A DNA stretch of 64,000 nucleotides from assembly GCA_026931725.1 (NCBI GenBank), contig JAIXLE010000222.1:1-64000 (forward strand). The letters run 5' to 3'. The notes under the pieces were generated by a model, which did not search any database, was not told the DNA's origin, and saw nothing but the letters and a program-made list of their open reading frames with translations. This stretch comes from Bacteroidales bacterium (GTDB taxonomy: Bacteria; Planctomycetota; Planctomycetia; Gemmatales; Gemmataceae). This document shows, in pieces, positions 55,785 through 64,000 of this stretch; position 1 is the stretch's first letter; each line of letters starts with the position of its first letter. A program made the translations under genes and the position numbers.

Positions 55785-55901
55785 ATCTTCCCAACAAAAT
55801 CCTCCCCATCGCACCCGCATTTTTTGCTGACGCAGGCATGGCCCGACACATCGAAATTTACCGACCGGAACCACACGCTCAGGGGGACCACCAAGCCCTG
55901 A

Positions 55902-55986
55902 TACACAAACCCGATGTGGGTGTCTCAAGATCTCCGTTTATCGGACAACCGGGGACTGTCGTCCCCGGTTGTGTTCCTCTATTGTG
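55902..55986 (+). repeat. REP-like palindromic repeat, left copy
   Basis: Contains the palindrome AACCGGGGAC-TGTC-GTCCCCGGTT (55947-55970), preceded by TGTCTCAAGAT and followed by GTGTTCCTCT. About 85 bases align to the right copy beyond the NHL gene. It begins just after the terminator hairpins and ends 5 bases before the NHL gene's stop. Confidence 0.7.
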
Positions 55987-55990
55987 AAAA

Positions 55991-57079
55991 TTAGCCCGCA
56001 ACCGGGGAGAACTTCCGTGGACGGCCAAACGGAACCCACTCGATCACGAACAGCTCGCCTCGGGAAGACAGCGTCAAAGCGTGCGGCAAGGCAAACAGTT
56101 CCGGTCGGGTTTGATTCTCTTTGATACCGTTACCATCTCCGAGATGCGTGACAATTTTGTCGTCCGCATCCAGGATTGTGACGCGGGACTTCAATTCTGG
56201 AACGTACATCAAACCGCCGTGCTGGTAGAAACAGCAGGGGGCCAGCACGCCGGAGATGGTCCGTTTGTATTCCAGCTCTGGGGAAAAGACCTCAATCCGG
56301 TCGTTCGCTCGGTCGGCAATGTAGACCTCCGGCTCTTGGCGGAGTGTACTGACCCAGATGCCATGACAAGTGTTGAACTGCCCGTGTTCCTTCCCCCGGC
56401 CACCGATGGTTTTGAGGTGTTTGAAGTTCTTGTCCAGTCGATGCACTTTCTGGCTGCCGTAACCATCGACAATGTAAATGTCTCCGTTCGGGGCCACGGC
56501 AACATCTGTGGGATTCGTCATCGGGAGTTGTTGAACATGTGTGCCTTCTGGGACATTATTCCCAATCGTGTGCAGCACTTTCCCGCGTAAATCGGTCTTG
56601 TAGACCCGCGCACCGATCTTTGGGCCATCTTTGGGACCGGCCACATTTTCCGTCCAGTAAAGAAACTCGCCGCCTGGTTCTTTGCTCCAGTAGAGGCCGT
56701 GTGCCGTGGATTTCACCTGATCCGGTGAATAGCCGACACCTGTGGCAAATTCTTGCGTCCAGGTTTCGAGGAGTTTCCCTTGCGTATCGAAGATGGCCAC
56801 GCAAGGGCTGCTGGAACGCGAGGTCACGAAGACACGGTCTTGGCTATCGACCACGATGGCACATCCGAGGCCATAACTCATACCCGCGGGGAGTTTCCCC
56901 CAGTTCGGGTCCAACCGGAACGCGGCTTTTCCGGTGCCGAGTGTCACGGGCTTGCCATCAACGGCAGCGGCGGATGCGGCCTGATGGGTAACACCCGTCA
57001 AGCCCAGCGCCACGCCAGCCGAGGCGGCCAAAAAGTCACGGCGAGTCCGACGCACGGGGAAGAGATACTCATGGTTCAT
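55991..57079 (-). CDS. Tat-exported NHL/6-bladed propeller protein
   Basis: A 362-residue protein with a strong Tat signal (RRTRRDFLAASAGVALGL). The mature protein has NHL-type repeats: PTDVAVAPNGDIYIVDGYGSQKVHRLD, HGIWVSTLRQEPEVYIADRANDRIEVFSP and PHALTLSSRGELFVIEW. CCFYQHGGLMYVPEL breaks the last blade. No catalytic residue is assigned; NHL propellers usually bind ligands or peptides. Start ATG 57079 is chosen because it places the twin Arg 11 residues in. The gene is flanked on both sides by the same palindromic repeat in direct orientation. Confidence 0.8.
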   Translation of the reverse strand: MNHEYLFPVRRTRRDFLAASAGVALGLTGVTHQAASAAAVDGKPVTLGTGKAAFRLDPNWGKLPAGMSYGLGCAIVVDSQDRVFVTSRSSSPCVAIFDTQGKLLETWTQEFATGVGYSPDQVKSTAHGLYWSKEPGGEFLYWTENVAGPKDGPKIGARVYKTDLRGKVLHTIGNNVPEGTHVQQLPMTNPTDVAVAPNGDIYIVDGYGSQKVHRLDKNFKHLKTIGGRGKEHGQFNTCHGIWVSTLRQEPEVYIADRANDRIEVFSPELEYKRTISGVLAPCCFYQHGGLMYVPELKSRVTILDADDKIVTHLGDGNGIKENQTRPELFALPHALTLSSRGELFVIEWVPFGRPRKFSPVAG

Positions 57080-57222
57080 GGCGTGATCCGAGAAGGGGCA
57101 CGAGGAGAGAGCTGATCGCCACAATACCCACTGGAACCACGTGTGGAAAGTCGTCACTCAGAATTTCCTGAATCGGGAATCCGCCCGCGTCCTGTGTTCT
57201 CTCGCTTCACCCATCCCTCAGA

Positions 57223-57346
57223 AACAAAACCGATGCGAGTATCTCAAGATTTGCGCTTGTCGGACAACCGGGGACGACAGTCCCCGGTTCGGTGTGCCCT
57301 ACTGAACCGGGGACGACAGTCCCCGGTTGTGTTCCTCTCCGATTGT
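57223..57346 (+). repeat. REP-like palindromic repeat, right copy with doubled palindrome
   Basis: The same unit as the left copy, with the palindrome present twice: AACCGGGGAC-GACA-GTCCCCGGTT at 57266-57289 and again at 57305-57328. It lies in the otherwise empty 57080-57473 region, which also holds the divergent promoters of the NHL and BBP7 genes; no clear boxes were seen. Confidence 0.7.
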
Positions 57347-57473
57347 GCCGCTTATTCTGATCGAAATGATTTGAGAAACCTTGCGGATTGCGCGGGCAAA
57401 TTGCCGATTACAGTTCTGAACCGAAATGGAACGGCCAGAAGTCTTTCGCCTGCGCGGTCTGGGGAGGTTGGCA

Positions 57474-59201
57474 ATGAACAGTGCGCGGGCTGGTATTGTG
57501 CTGGGACTCATCACGCTGGTGGGACTCGCCCAGGCGGATGATGTCTCCTGGAAGCCAGCTGCACAAACCACACAAGCCGCACAAACCACGCAAGCCGCAC
57601 AGGCTGCGTTCCCGGCCCCGGTCAAGGCTGCGACTCCACCGACTTCCTCGCAAGGGTTGGTCTTCACTCCGGTGGCCCATCCCACGCCAATGCCATCGAA
57701 TGCGCCATCATTTGGGGCCGCCCGTCCGGCTGAGCCAGGGTTGACATGGGTTCCGGCACGCACACCGACCGTGCCCGTTCAGATGCCGTTACCCGCACCG
57801 CGACCGCTCATTCCCGATGCGTTCCCGGAACCCGCGCTCCCCAAGCCGATGCCGCCGCTCCATCCGCAGCTCACACCGCCAGAGCCAGTGCCCGCGCCCG
57901 CGGCGGGTTGGTCCAATGAAGTTTGGGGCACACGCACGGCCACGGATGTGATTGCCGAGACAGTTCCAGAAGGGGTCATCCTCGAAGCCCCGGCGAATAT
58001 CCGATCCAAACCTGTCCGTTATCACGGTGTCAGTTCCCCGAACGTGACGCTCAACCGCGATCATCACTTTTTGGACATCTTCGGCCTGCCACTCTTGGGG
58101 GATGATGGGAACTCCATCATCCTCGGCGAAGGCGCGCCGGTGACGAATTCCTACGTTCAGGTGGAGTATCTGCTCTGGTGGCTCCAGACCGGCACGATTC
58201 CGGTGCTGGCCTCAACTTCCAACAATGGCGGGTTCGGCTTCCTGAACAATCCGGGTTCCACCGCGATTCTGGGACCAGGACGGTTCGGAACATCGCTCAT
58301 GGATGGGATGCGGATTCGTGCGGGCACTTGGTTCCACGGCGGTGGCACTGGGCTCGATGCCAGTTTCTTCTTCCTGGGAAGACGAAACGCGGGCTTCGCG
58401 GTGGGTTCCGATACCACGCCGATCATCACTCGACCATTCTTCGCGCCGAATCCGGGAGTCAACAGCGAGTTCGGCGAACAGGTCGCCTATCCCGGCCAGT
58501 CGACCGGCTCCCTGGCGGTGGAGAGCAGTACCGCACTCTGGGGGGCAGACATCAACTTGTTGAACTGCGTTTGCCGCACCTGCGATTCACGTTCCAACTG
58601 GTTCCTCGGTTTCCGGCACCTCAACATGCAAGAAGGGTTGCGGATCACGGAAACGCTGACCGCCGGGCCGATGGCTTCCCAACCACTCGGAACATCCATC
58701 GTCGTTCAGGACTCGTTCCAAACACGGAACCGCTTCTACGGTGCCCAACTGGGTTGGGCCGTGGGCCGCACCCGTGGCCGGTTCGACATTGATGGCCGTG
58801 TCTCCGTGGCGCTCGGTTCGACGCACCAGGAACTGGAAATCGCCGGGTTCCAAGGCGTGACCCCGCCAGGCGGTCAGACGGCTACCTACACGGGCGGATT
58901 GCTCGCCACCGGCCCGAACCTGGGCACGTTTAGCCGGAATCGGTTCGCGGTGGTTCCCGAGTTCACATTGAATCTCGGTTATCTGTTCTCGCCGAACTTC
59001 CGCACCTACATCGGTTACAACCTGATTTACTGGTCGGATGTCATCCGCCCCGGCGAGCAGATCGACCGCACGGTTGATCTGACCTACGTCCCGAACGGCC
59101 CCGCGGTTCCGTTCTCGGGGCAAGTGCGGCCACAACCACTCTTCCGGTCCTCGGATATGTGGATTCAAGGGATTCAGTTCGGAGCCGAGTTCCGCTGGTG
59201 A
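57474..59201 (+). CDS. BBP7-family outer membrane beta-barrel protein
   Basis: A 575-residue protein with a signal peptide (IVLGLITLVGLAQA), an Ala/Pro/Thr-rich spacer (AQTTQAAQTTQAAQAAFPAP and a Pro-rich run to about residue 150) and a C-terminal planctomycete BBP7 (DUF1551) barrel: YVQVEYLLWWLQTGTIPVLA, GMRIRAGTWF, ADINLLNCVCR, NWFLGFRHLNMQEGL, GAQLGWAVGRTRGRFDIDGRVSVALGS, LNLGYLFSPNFRTYIGYNLIYWSDVIRPGEQID. It ends in FGAEFRW, an aromatic C-terminus suited to BAM insertion. GGGGAGG 6 bases before ATG 57474. Confidence 0.88.
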   Translation: MNSARAGIVLGLITLVGLAQADDVSWKPAAQTTQAAQTTQAAQAAFPAPVKAATPPTSSQGLVFTPVAHPTPMPSNAPSFGAARPAEPGLTWVPARTPTVPVQMPLPAPRPLIPDAFPEPALPKPMPPLHPQLTPPEPVPAPAAGWSNEVWGTRTATDVIAETVPEGVILEAPANIRSKPVRYHGVSSPNVTLNRDHHFLDIFGLPLLGDDGNSIILGEGAPVTNSYVQVEYLLWWLQTGTIPVLASTSNNGGFGFLNNPGSTAILGPGRFGTSLMDGMRIRAGTWFHGGGTGLDASFFFLGRRNAGFAVGSDTTPIITRPFFAPNPGVNSEFGEQVAYPGQSTGSLAVESSTALWGADINLLNCVCRTCDSRSNWFLGFRHLNMQEGLRITETLTAGPMASQPLGTSIVVQDSFQTRNRFYGAQLGWAVGRTRGRFDIDGRVSVALGSTHQELEIAGFQGVTPPGGQTATYTGGLLATGPNLGTFSRNRFAVVPEFTLNLGYLFSPNFRTYIGYNLIYWSDVIRPGEQIDRTVDLTYVPNGPAVPFSGQVRPQPLFRSSDMWIQGIQFGAEFRW

Positions 59202-59416
59202 GAACCGCCATTGTGGAATGGGCCGAAGTTCGTTATGCCCAGCTCCCAGCGCCCAGAACGGATCGTGAGAAAACAGCGGATCGCCCGCGCAAGCCCAGCA
59301 CGGAAAGGGGGAGGCGGGTCGATTCTGTCCGCGAACTTACCCGCGAATCAGTCCGCGAAGCCGTTGAGGATCAACGGGCCGCGTATTGCCTGCGTATTCT
59401 GCTGAGGTCCGCGACC

Positions 59417-61117
59417 ATGTGCCGATTCACTGCCCGAATGGGTTCCTTCCCCATCGCCGCCATCACGTTCCTGGCCGGGCTGGCGATGGCCGCGTGGGCG
59501 ATGACCGGGAACGCCCACGCGGCCCCGACTCCGGGAACCGGCATCGAGATTCTCACGCGCGGCCCCGTTCACGAAGCCTTTGCCCGCTCCCCCGAACCGA
59601 TCACGCAGGGCGGAAACGTGGTAAAACCGTTGCCACCGGACCCGATTCCAGAACTTCCACCCGATCAGAAGCCAAACCGGAAGAACGTGCAGTGGATTCC
59701 CGGTTACTGGCACTGGGACGAGGAACAGAGTACGTTCCTGTGGGTCAGCGGCATCTGGCGAGTCCCGCCGCCGGGGCACGTCTGGATTCCGGGAAGTTGG
59801 CACACCGTTCACGGCGGCCATCAGTGGGTGGCGGGTTTCTGGCAATCCACCGCGACTCCGACCGCGTCACAATCCGCACCGACTTCCTCAGCCGAGATGC
59901 GGTATCTGCCGCCACCACCGTCGAACGAACCCCAGGAAGCCGCGGCAAAAATTGCGACACCATCAGATTCCCCATCATCCGATGCGACGTTCTGCGTTCC
60001 GGGGCACTGGGTCTGGCGGGAACGCTACGTCTGGCAACCGGGATTCTGGACCGATCACCGCCCCGGTTGGGTCTGGGTGCCCGCTCAATATTCCTGGACC
60101 CCGGCTGGCTACCTTTTCGTCAACGGATATTGGGACTATCCCCTGGCCGAACGCGGAATGCTTTTCGCCCCGGTGCGCTTGGCTCCCGCAGTCGCGGCCC
60201 GGACGGATTTTGTTTTCACCCCCAGTCACACCGTTTCCCAGAATGGCTTGATCGCGGCGTTGTTCATCCGTCGAGGTTGTGGGAACTACTTCTTTGGCGA
60301 CTACTTTGATACCCACTACACAGCCGCCGGGTATCGAGACTTTGGAGGAACGAACAGCGACTCCGGGTTTGCCACGGTGAACCGAAGTCTCCGCATCGCC
60401 CGTGTCGATCCGCTCTGGTTTGCCGTGCGGTTTCAGCATCGCGCGGATGCGACATGGTCCCAGGATTTGATGGAATTGTATCAGGCCCGTTTACGCGGTG
60501 AGCTTCCTCGACCACCACGGTCATTCGCGCAGCAGACGCGATCATCGGGCGAATCTGAGAAAATCCACACTCACGGAACCCGTACTCCCCGCACGAATCG
60601 GTTGCTTGCGGAAGCCCGCGTGATGGTGCAAGCCCTCGCACAAGATGAACCATCAACCGATCGGCAAACCGTTCCACAAGCCGAGCGGCTCCGCGAACAG
60701 CAACTCGCCCGTGAGATGCGCACTCTGGCACTCCAGCGTCAGCGGATGGAAACGCAGCTCGTGGATCGGGGGCAAGCCGTGACATCTCCCGGATCAGCGC
60801 CCCGGTTGGCGCAATGCCTGATTTCACCTGCTGTGATGGCGCGTGTGCCAGATTCTCGCAGTGTGCCGCCCTTGCCTACGCAATCGACACGGAACGAACT
60901 CCACAGCACCGCCAGCACCCCGGCACCGGAAACCCTGCCCGCGATCACCCTCGCAGCTTCACCGAATGCGCAAGTCGCCGTGATCACCGCACATGGGTTT
61001 GCCAAACCCGCTCCGGTGGATACCCCGGCGACTCCCAAGGCCGCTCCGCAACTCCCGCAACCCCGCACGATTCCGATTCCGCCGCCGTTGTCGCTTCAGG
61101 TGCCGAATCGGAAGTAA
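59417..61117 (+). CDS. Exported Trp-rich repeat protein (WxPGxW type)
   Basis: A 566-residue protein. A signal peptide (AAITFLAGLAMAAWAMTGNAHA) is followed by repeated short Trp motifs: WIPGYWHWDEEQ, LWVSGIWR, VWIPGSWHT, QWVAGFWQS, then FCVPGHWVW, VWQPGFWTD, WVWVPAQYSW and LFVNGYWDYP. These match the YXWGXW/WxPGxW repeats of planctomycete envelope proteins. The C-terminal half is a helical Arg/Gln/Glu-rich region with a Pro-rich tail. It probably binds polymer or coats the cell surface; function unknown. It is directly downstream of the BBP7 gene with a 215-base gap and may be co-expressed. GAGG upstream of ATG 59417. Confidence 0.7.
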   Translation: MCRFTARMGSFPIAAITFLAGLAMAAWAMTGNAHAAPTPGTGIEILTRGPVHEAFARSPEPITQGGNVVKPLPPDPIPELPPDQKPNRKNVQWIPGYWHWDEEQSTFLWVSGIWRVPPPGHVWIPGSWHTVHGGHQWVAGFWQSTATPTASQSAPTSSAEMRYLPPPPSNEPQEAAAKIATPSDSPSSDATFCVPGHWVWRERYVWQPGFWTDHRPGWVWVPAQYSWTPAGYLFVNGYWDYPLAERGMLFAPVRLAPAVAARTDFVFTPSHTVSQNGLIAALFIRRGCGNYFFGDYFDTHYTAAGYRDFGGTNSDSGFATVNRSLRIARVDPLWFAVRFQHRADATWSQDLMELYQARLRGELPRPPRSFAQQTRSSGESEKIHTHGTRTPRTNRLLAEARVMVQALAQDEPSTDRQTVPQAERLREQQLAREMRTLALQRQRMETQLVDRGQAVTSPGSAPRLAQCLISPAVMARVPDSRSVPPLPTQSTRNELHSTASTPAPETLPAITLAASPNAQVAVITAHGFAKPAPVDTPATPKAAPQLPQPRTIPIPPPLSLQVPNRK

Positions 61118-61123
61118 GACAAC

Positions 61124-62002
61124 TCAGTCCGCGACACGCCGAGTGATGCCCGCGTAGGCATCAATACGGCGGTCGCGGAAGAACGGCCAGTTTCGGCGGG
61201 TGTCTTCCATGAGTCGGCGACTGCACGGAACGATGAGGGTTTCCTCTCGATCCGGGCTAGCTTTGGCAAGAATGCGACCAAACGGGTCCGCCACGAACGA
61301 ACCGCCCCAAAATTCTAATCCATCTCCGACAATCACTTCATGCCCAACCCGGTTCACGGCCGCGACGTAGGTGCCATTCGCAATGGCGTGACCTCGCATT
61401 GACGTTTCCCAGGCCGATTGTTGGGCCTCACCGTATTCGGCTTTCTCCCGTGGGTGCCAGCCGATCGCCGTTGGGTAAAAGATTACCTCTGCCCCTTGCA
61501 AGGCCGTCAGGCGAGCCGCTTCGGGATACCACTGATCCCAGCAGATGAGCGTACCAACTCGGGCCGCCTCGGTGGGAAAGACCCGGAAGCCCAGATCACC
61601 CGGCGTGAAGTAAAACTTCTCCAGAAACAGCGGATCATCAGGAATGTGCATCTTGCGGTAAAGCCCGAGCGATTCGCCCGTCCGATCGAATACCACAGCG
61701 GTATTGTGATAGACACCCGGCATTCGTCGCTCAAACAGAGAGCCAACAATCACCACCCCTGCTTTTCGCGCCACGGCGGCCAATCGCTCGGAGGATGGCC
61801 CCGGTATCGGTTCCGCGAGGTCGAAGAGCCGAATATCTTCCTGCTGGCAGAAATACGGCCCGGTGAACAGTTCGGGTAGGCAGACGATTTCCGCCCCTTG
61901 TTTCGCCGCGTCGAGGATGGCCGCTTCAGCATGGGCCAAGTTATCCGCAACGGACCGATTGCACTGCATTTGCACAAGTGCGAGGGTGAACGTATCCGGC
62001 AT
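61124..62002 (-). CDS. aguB: N-carbamoylputrescine amidase (carbon-nitrogen hydrolase)
   Basis: A 292-residue nitrilase-superfamily amidase that converts N-carbamoylputrescine to putrescine. The catalytic Glu-Lys-Cys triad is in order: CLPELFTGPYF (E44), LYRKMHIPDD (K117) and LICWDQWYPE (C154). The stretch FTPGDLGFRVFPTEAARVG and the C-terminal EVIVGDGLEFWGGSFVADPFG match AguB proteins, as does the length. Start ATG 62002 with GGGAA upstream. The paired agmatine deiminase (aguA) is not in the window. Polyamine biosynthesis is the likely pathway. Confidence 0.88.
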   Translation of the reverse strand: MPDTFTLALVQMQCNRSVADNLAHAEAAILDAAKQGAEIVCLPELFTGPYFCQQEDIRLFDLAEPIPGPSSERLAAVARKAGVVIVGSLFERRMPGVYHNTAVVFDRTGESLGLYRKMHIPDDPLFLEKFYFTPGDLGFRVFPTEAARVGTLICWDQWYPEAARLTALQGAEVIFYPTAIGWHPREKAEYGEAQQSAWETSMRGHAIANGTYVAAVNRVGHEVIVGDGLEFWGGSFVADPFGRILAKASPDREETLIVPCSRRLMEDTRRNWPFFRDRRIDAYAGITRRVAD

Positions 62003-62048
62003 CAGATCGGGTTCCCAAAAAGATAGAAGCCAACGGCACACGCCCTAG

Positions 62049-62086
62049 AAAAAGTATAACGGAGGCGGCGACCACCTCCGTTATAC
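62049..62086 (-). terminator. Intrinsic terminator of the second epimerase gene
   Basis: A perfect 12-bp stem: 62054-62065 with 62075-62086, loop of 9, followed on the minus strand by TTTTT (62053-62049). It lies 22 bases beyond the epimerase stop and before the AguB gene, so the two minus-strand genes are likely separate transcripts. Confidence 0.85.
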
Positions 62087-62107
62087 CACAAGCGATTCGG
62101 GATGATT

Positions 62108-62869
62108 TCAGATCAGAGATTCGAGCAGATATTTCATCTTGCGGACTTCCGGTTCGACCGGGAACGCGTTGTCAGCCACATCGCGGATGTCGACGGTGAG
62201 GGCACGCCCATATTGGAAGCGTTCGAGTTGACCGATGATCCGGCTATACTCCAACTCTCCTTGACCCACGCGGACCTGGAACAATTCGGGTGCGGCCCCG
62301 GAATCCCGCAACCGGACATGCCGCGTGTATTCGTAGAGACGGTCGTGGTCGATCGGCCCCTGTGCGGTGGCATGGTAATGACTGGGATCGAGCGTGATCC
62401 CAAGCCCCGGCACGCGTTGACAAAGCATGGCCGCCGTGGCCGGGTTTTCCGTCAATGTCCCGCGTGCGGTTTCCACGCACAAAATCACGCCTTCCGCCGT
62501 CACGATTTCCGACCATTGTAGCAGTCGGCGCACTTCTTCATCCTCATCCGCTCCCACGGTCGCTGCCGGAACCGTCATCACGGGCACCGTGAGCAACCGC
62601 GCCACCCGCGCGATGGCGAGCAACTGCATCAATGTCTGACGATCACACACGGGCGGAAGATCCAGATGAAACGCGGCAAACCCCATGTTTGAGGCGCGCA
62701 ATCGCTGACTGACCCGAACCGGATCGGCCACGACTTCTTCCGGCGTGAGATGCGGCCCATCAGAATGAATGGCCAAATCCGCCTTGGTGAATCGCAACGT
62801 CCGAATCGACTGCAATGCTTCTTCTAACGAACGCTTGGCAAAACACAGTGTCGAACAGGTGACATACAC
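62108..62869 (-). CDS. Sugar phosphate isomerase/epimerase family protein (second copy)
   Basis: A 253-residue TIM barrel. It shows MGFAAFHLDLPPVCDR, GVILCVETARGTLTE (Glu), GITLDPSHYHA (Asp, His) and ALTVDIRDVADNAF. It is distinct from the 19474-20289 gene: the metal-site strands differ. GTG 62869 starts 8 bases after GGAGG, and MYVTCSTLCFA is the usual first strand. The substrate is not readable. Confidence 0.75.
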   Translation of the reverse strand: MYVTCSTLCFAKRSLEEALQSIRTLRFTKADLAIHSDGPHLTPEEVVADPVRVSQRLRASNMGFAAFHLDLPPVCDRQTLMQLLAIARVARLLTVPVMTVPAATVGADEDEEVRRLLQWSEIVTAEGVILCVETARGTLTENPATAAMLCQRVPGLGITLDPSHYHATAQGPIDHDRLYEYTRHVRLRDSGAAPELFQVRVGQGELEYSRIIGQLERFQYGRALTVDIRDVADNAFPVEPEVRKMKYLLESLI

Positions 62870-63110
62870 CGTACCACCCTCCCCATGTCAACGGCACGCC
62901 CCCCCGGACGCGCCGAATCCATTCCGCCCCCATTCGCAAACGCGAAGTGGTGAGGCCGAACCGTTCCCCCAATGACAATGCCGGGCTCATACCGTGGTCG
63001 AAGCCGTAATGCAAGTGTCTTGCCAGAAAAATCAGAAGTGGGTATGAGCCGCACATTCACGCTGTGCGGGTCTGTTCCGTGTACGCTCAGAGTTCTCAGG
63101 GATGGCCAAC

Positions 63111-63452
63111 ATGATGCCAGAACGCACCACCCCGGACTGGGAAAGTACCCTCCACTCTGTCGAAGTCTCCATCCAGAACTGTTTGAGGGAACTGGATCAG
63201 TACGAATCCCGATTTGCCAGCATTCTCACAGCGGAGACTTCTGCGCCGCCACCCAGAACGACACCGGATGATCTGATGCCCCACGCCGCGCCGGATGGCT
63301 GGGAAGCCCGCATCACGCATGCGAATGCCCGCACTCATGAGATTGAACAGGTTTTGCGCGAGCATCAGGAAGCGTGGAGCCGTTGGCGAGAATCGTTCAC
63401 GGAATGGCAGCAGTCCCTACAACAGCCACCAGGAAGCCAACCCCCACGATAA
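63111..63452 (+). CDS. Small coiled-coil hypothetical protein
   Basis: A 113-residue helical, acidic/polar protein (STLHSVEVSIQNCLRELDQYESRF, ITHANARTHEIEQVLREHQEAWSRWRESFTEWQQSL) with no known domain, ending in a short Pro-rich tail. ATG 63111 is preferred because AGGGA lies 8 bases upstream; ATG 63102 would place that site inside the start. It is 39 bases upstream of ispD and possibly co-transcribed. Confidence 0.6.
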   Translation: MMPERTTPDWESTLHSVEVSIQNCLRELDQYESRFASILTAETSAPPPRTTPDDLMPHAAPDGWEARITHANARTHEIEQVLREHQEAWSRWRESFTEWQQSLQQPPGSQPPR

Positions 63453-63491
63453 CAACTGTCGGGGTAGCGATTCTGGGATGGGGAAGGTGTG

Positions 63492-64000
63492 ATGTCGCAG
63501 TTCGCCGTGATTTTGCCTGCCGCCGGACAATCCCGCCGATTCGGGGGGCTGGAGAAAAAGCCGTTCGTCTCACTGCAAAGCCGACCTGTCTGGCAACGCT
63601 CCGCGGAATTATTCTGGAATCGCCCCGATGTTTCGCAAGTGTTGCTGGTCCTCGATCCCCAGGACCAGGACGAATTCCGCAGCCGCTTCGGACACCTGCT
63701 CGCCTTCACGAATGTCACCATCGTCAACGGTGGCCATGAACGGTTTGCATCCGTGGCCAACGCACTGGAAAAGCTCAACGAGACGGCCGAATTTGTCGCC
63801 ATTCACGATGCCGTGCGACCGTTATGCCCACCGCGTTTGGTGGATGCGGTCTTCTGCCAGGCCCGCGCCACCGGGGCGGCTCTGGCGGCGATCCCCGTGG
63901 CCGACACGCTGAAACGCGTGGAACCCACGACCCAGCAGATCACCGACACGCTGCCCCGCGCGGGATTGTGGCAGGCACAGACTCCCCAAGCGTTTCGGCG
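63492..64000 (+). CDS. ispD: 2-C-methyl-D-erythritol 4-phosphate cytidylyltransferase, 5' part
   Basis: Enzyme of the MEP isoprenoid pathway, transferring CMP to methylerythritol phosphate. The window ends in the middle of the gene. The visible 169 residues begin with QFAVILPAAGQSRRFGG, the CTP-binding loop, with the usual KPF (KKPFVSL). VTIVNGGHERFASVANAL carries the second conserved segment and AIHDAVRPLCPP is the hallmark of the family. ATG 63492 has AAGG 5 bases upstream. Good evidence for the non-mevalonate pathway in this organism. Confidence 0.93.
   Translation, partial: MSQFAVILPAAGQSRRFGGLEKKPFVSLQSRPVWQRSAELFWNRPDVSQVLLVLDPQDQDEFRSRFGHLLAFTNVTIVNGGHERFASVANALEKLNETAEFVAIHDAVRPLCPPRLVDAVFCQARATGAALAAIPVADTLKRVEPTTQQITDTLPRAGLWQAQTPQAFR

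Overview
The window is bacterial chromosome from a planctomycete, most likely the Gemmata-like lineage (Gemmataceae). The evidence is its family content: DUF1559 (H-X9-DG), DUF1549/DUF1553 with PSCyt1 cytochrome domains, DUF1501, BBP7 outer-membrane barrels, Tat-exported propellers and planctomycete-type Ser/Thr kinases, together with Gram-negative LPS/lipid A genes. No rRNA, tRNA, transposase or CRISPR was found. One structured RNA, the SRP RNA, is clear.

Layout. 1-1802: pilM, cut by the window edge. 2.1-8.7 kb: a minus-strand envelope block of exported methyltransferase, GT4 glycosyltransferase, WaaP-like kinase, dual-domain LPS kinase, a heptosyltransferase II gene with an apparent frameshift, and lpxK. 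8.8-12.1 kb: carB. 12.2-17.5 kb: a small membrane protein, a DUF1559 protein, clpS, guaB and an exported protein whose start lies inside guaB. 17.7-20.3 kb: a tail-anchored pseudokinase with YPQP repeats and a TIM-barrel epimerase. 20.3-21.7 kb: a small accessory island with a PemK/MazF-type toxin-antitoxin pair and an orphan gene, bounded by three attC-like imperfect inverted repeats (a possible integron-cassette cluster). 21.7-31.5 kb: FAD oxidoreductase, aroF, DUF1549 protein, a large family 5 solute-binding protein, small proteins and a Ser/Thr kinase. 31.6-36.8 kb: a PutA-type fusion, a Gfo/Idh/MocA oxidoreductase, SRP RNA and a DinB-like protein. 37-43.7 kb: coiled-coil membrane protein, HExxH lipoprotein, a second LPS-kinase/glycosyltransferase pair, smpB and upp. 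44-55.7 kb: planctomycete exported proteins (Tat propeller, PSCyt1/DUF1549/DUF1553, DUF1501), creatininase, M28/glutaminyl-cyclase-like peptidase, SDR and an apparently dead subtilisin-like protein. 55.9-64 kb: an NHL-type Tat protein flanked by palindromic repeats, a BBP7 barrel, a Trp-rich envelope protein, a nitrilase-family amidase, a second epimerase and the start of ispD.

Themes. Much of the sequence serves the cell envelope: lipid A 4'-kinase, heptose transfer, core phosphorylation and glycosylation, outer-membrane barrels and exported planctomycete-specific proteins. The rest is scattered housekeeping metabolism. The observations most worth following are the attC-like cluster around the toxin-antitoxin pair, the frameshift in the heptosyltransferase, two proteins that keep an enzyme fold but lack catalytic residues (pseudokinase and pseudo-subtilase), and the repeat-flanked NHL gene. 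All identifications come from reading the sequence; no database search was run.
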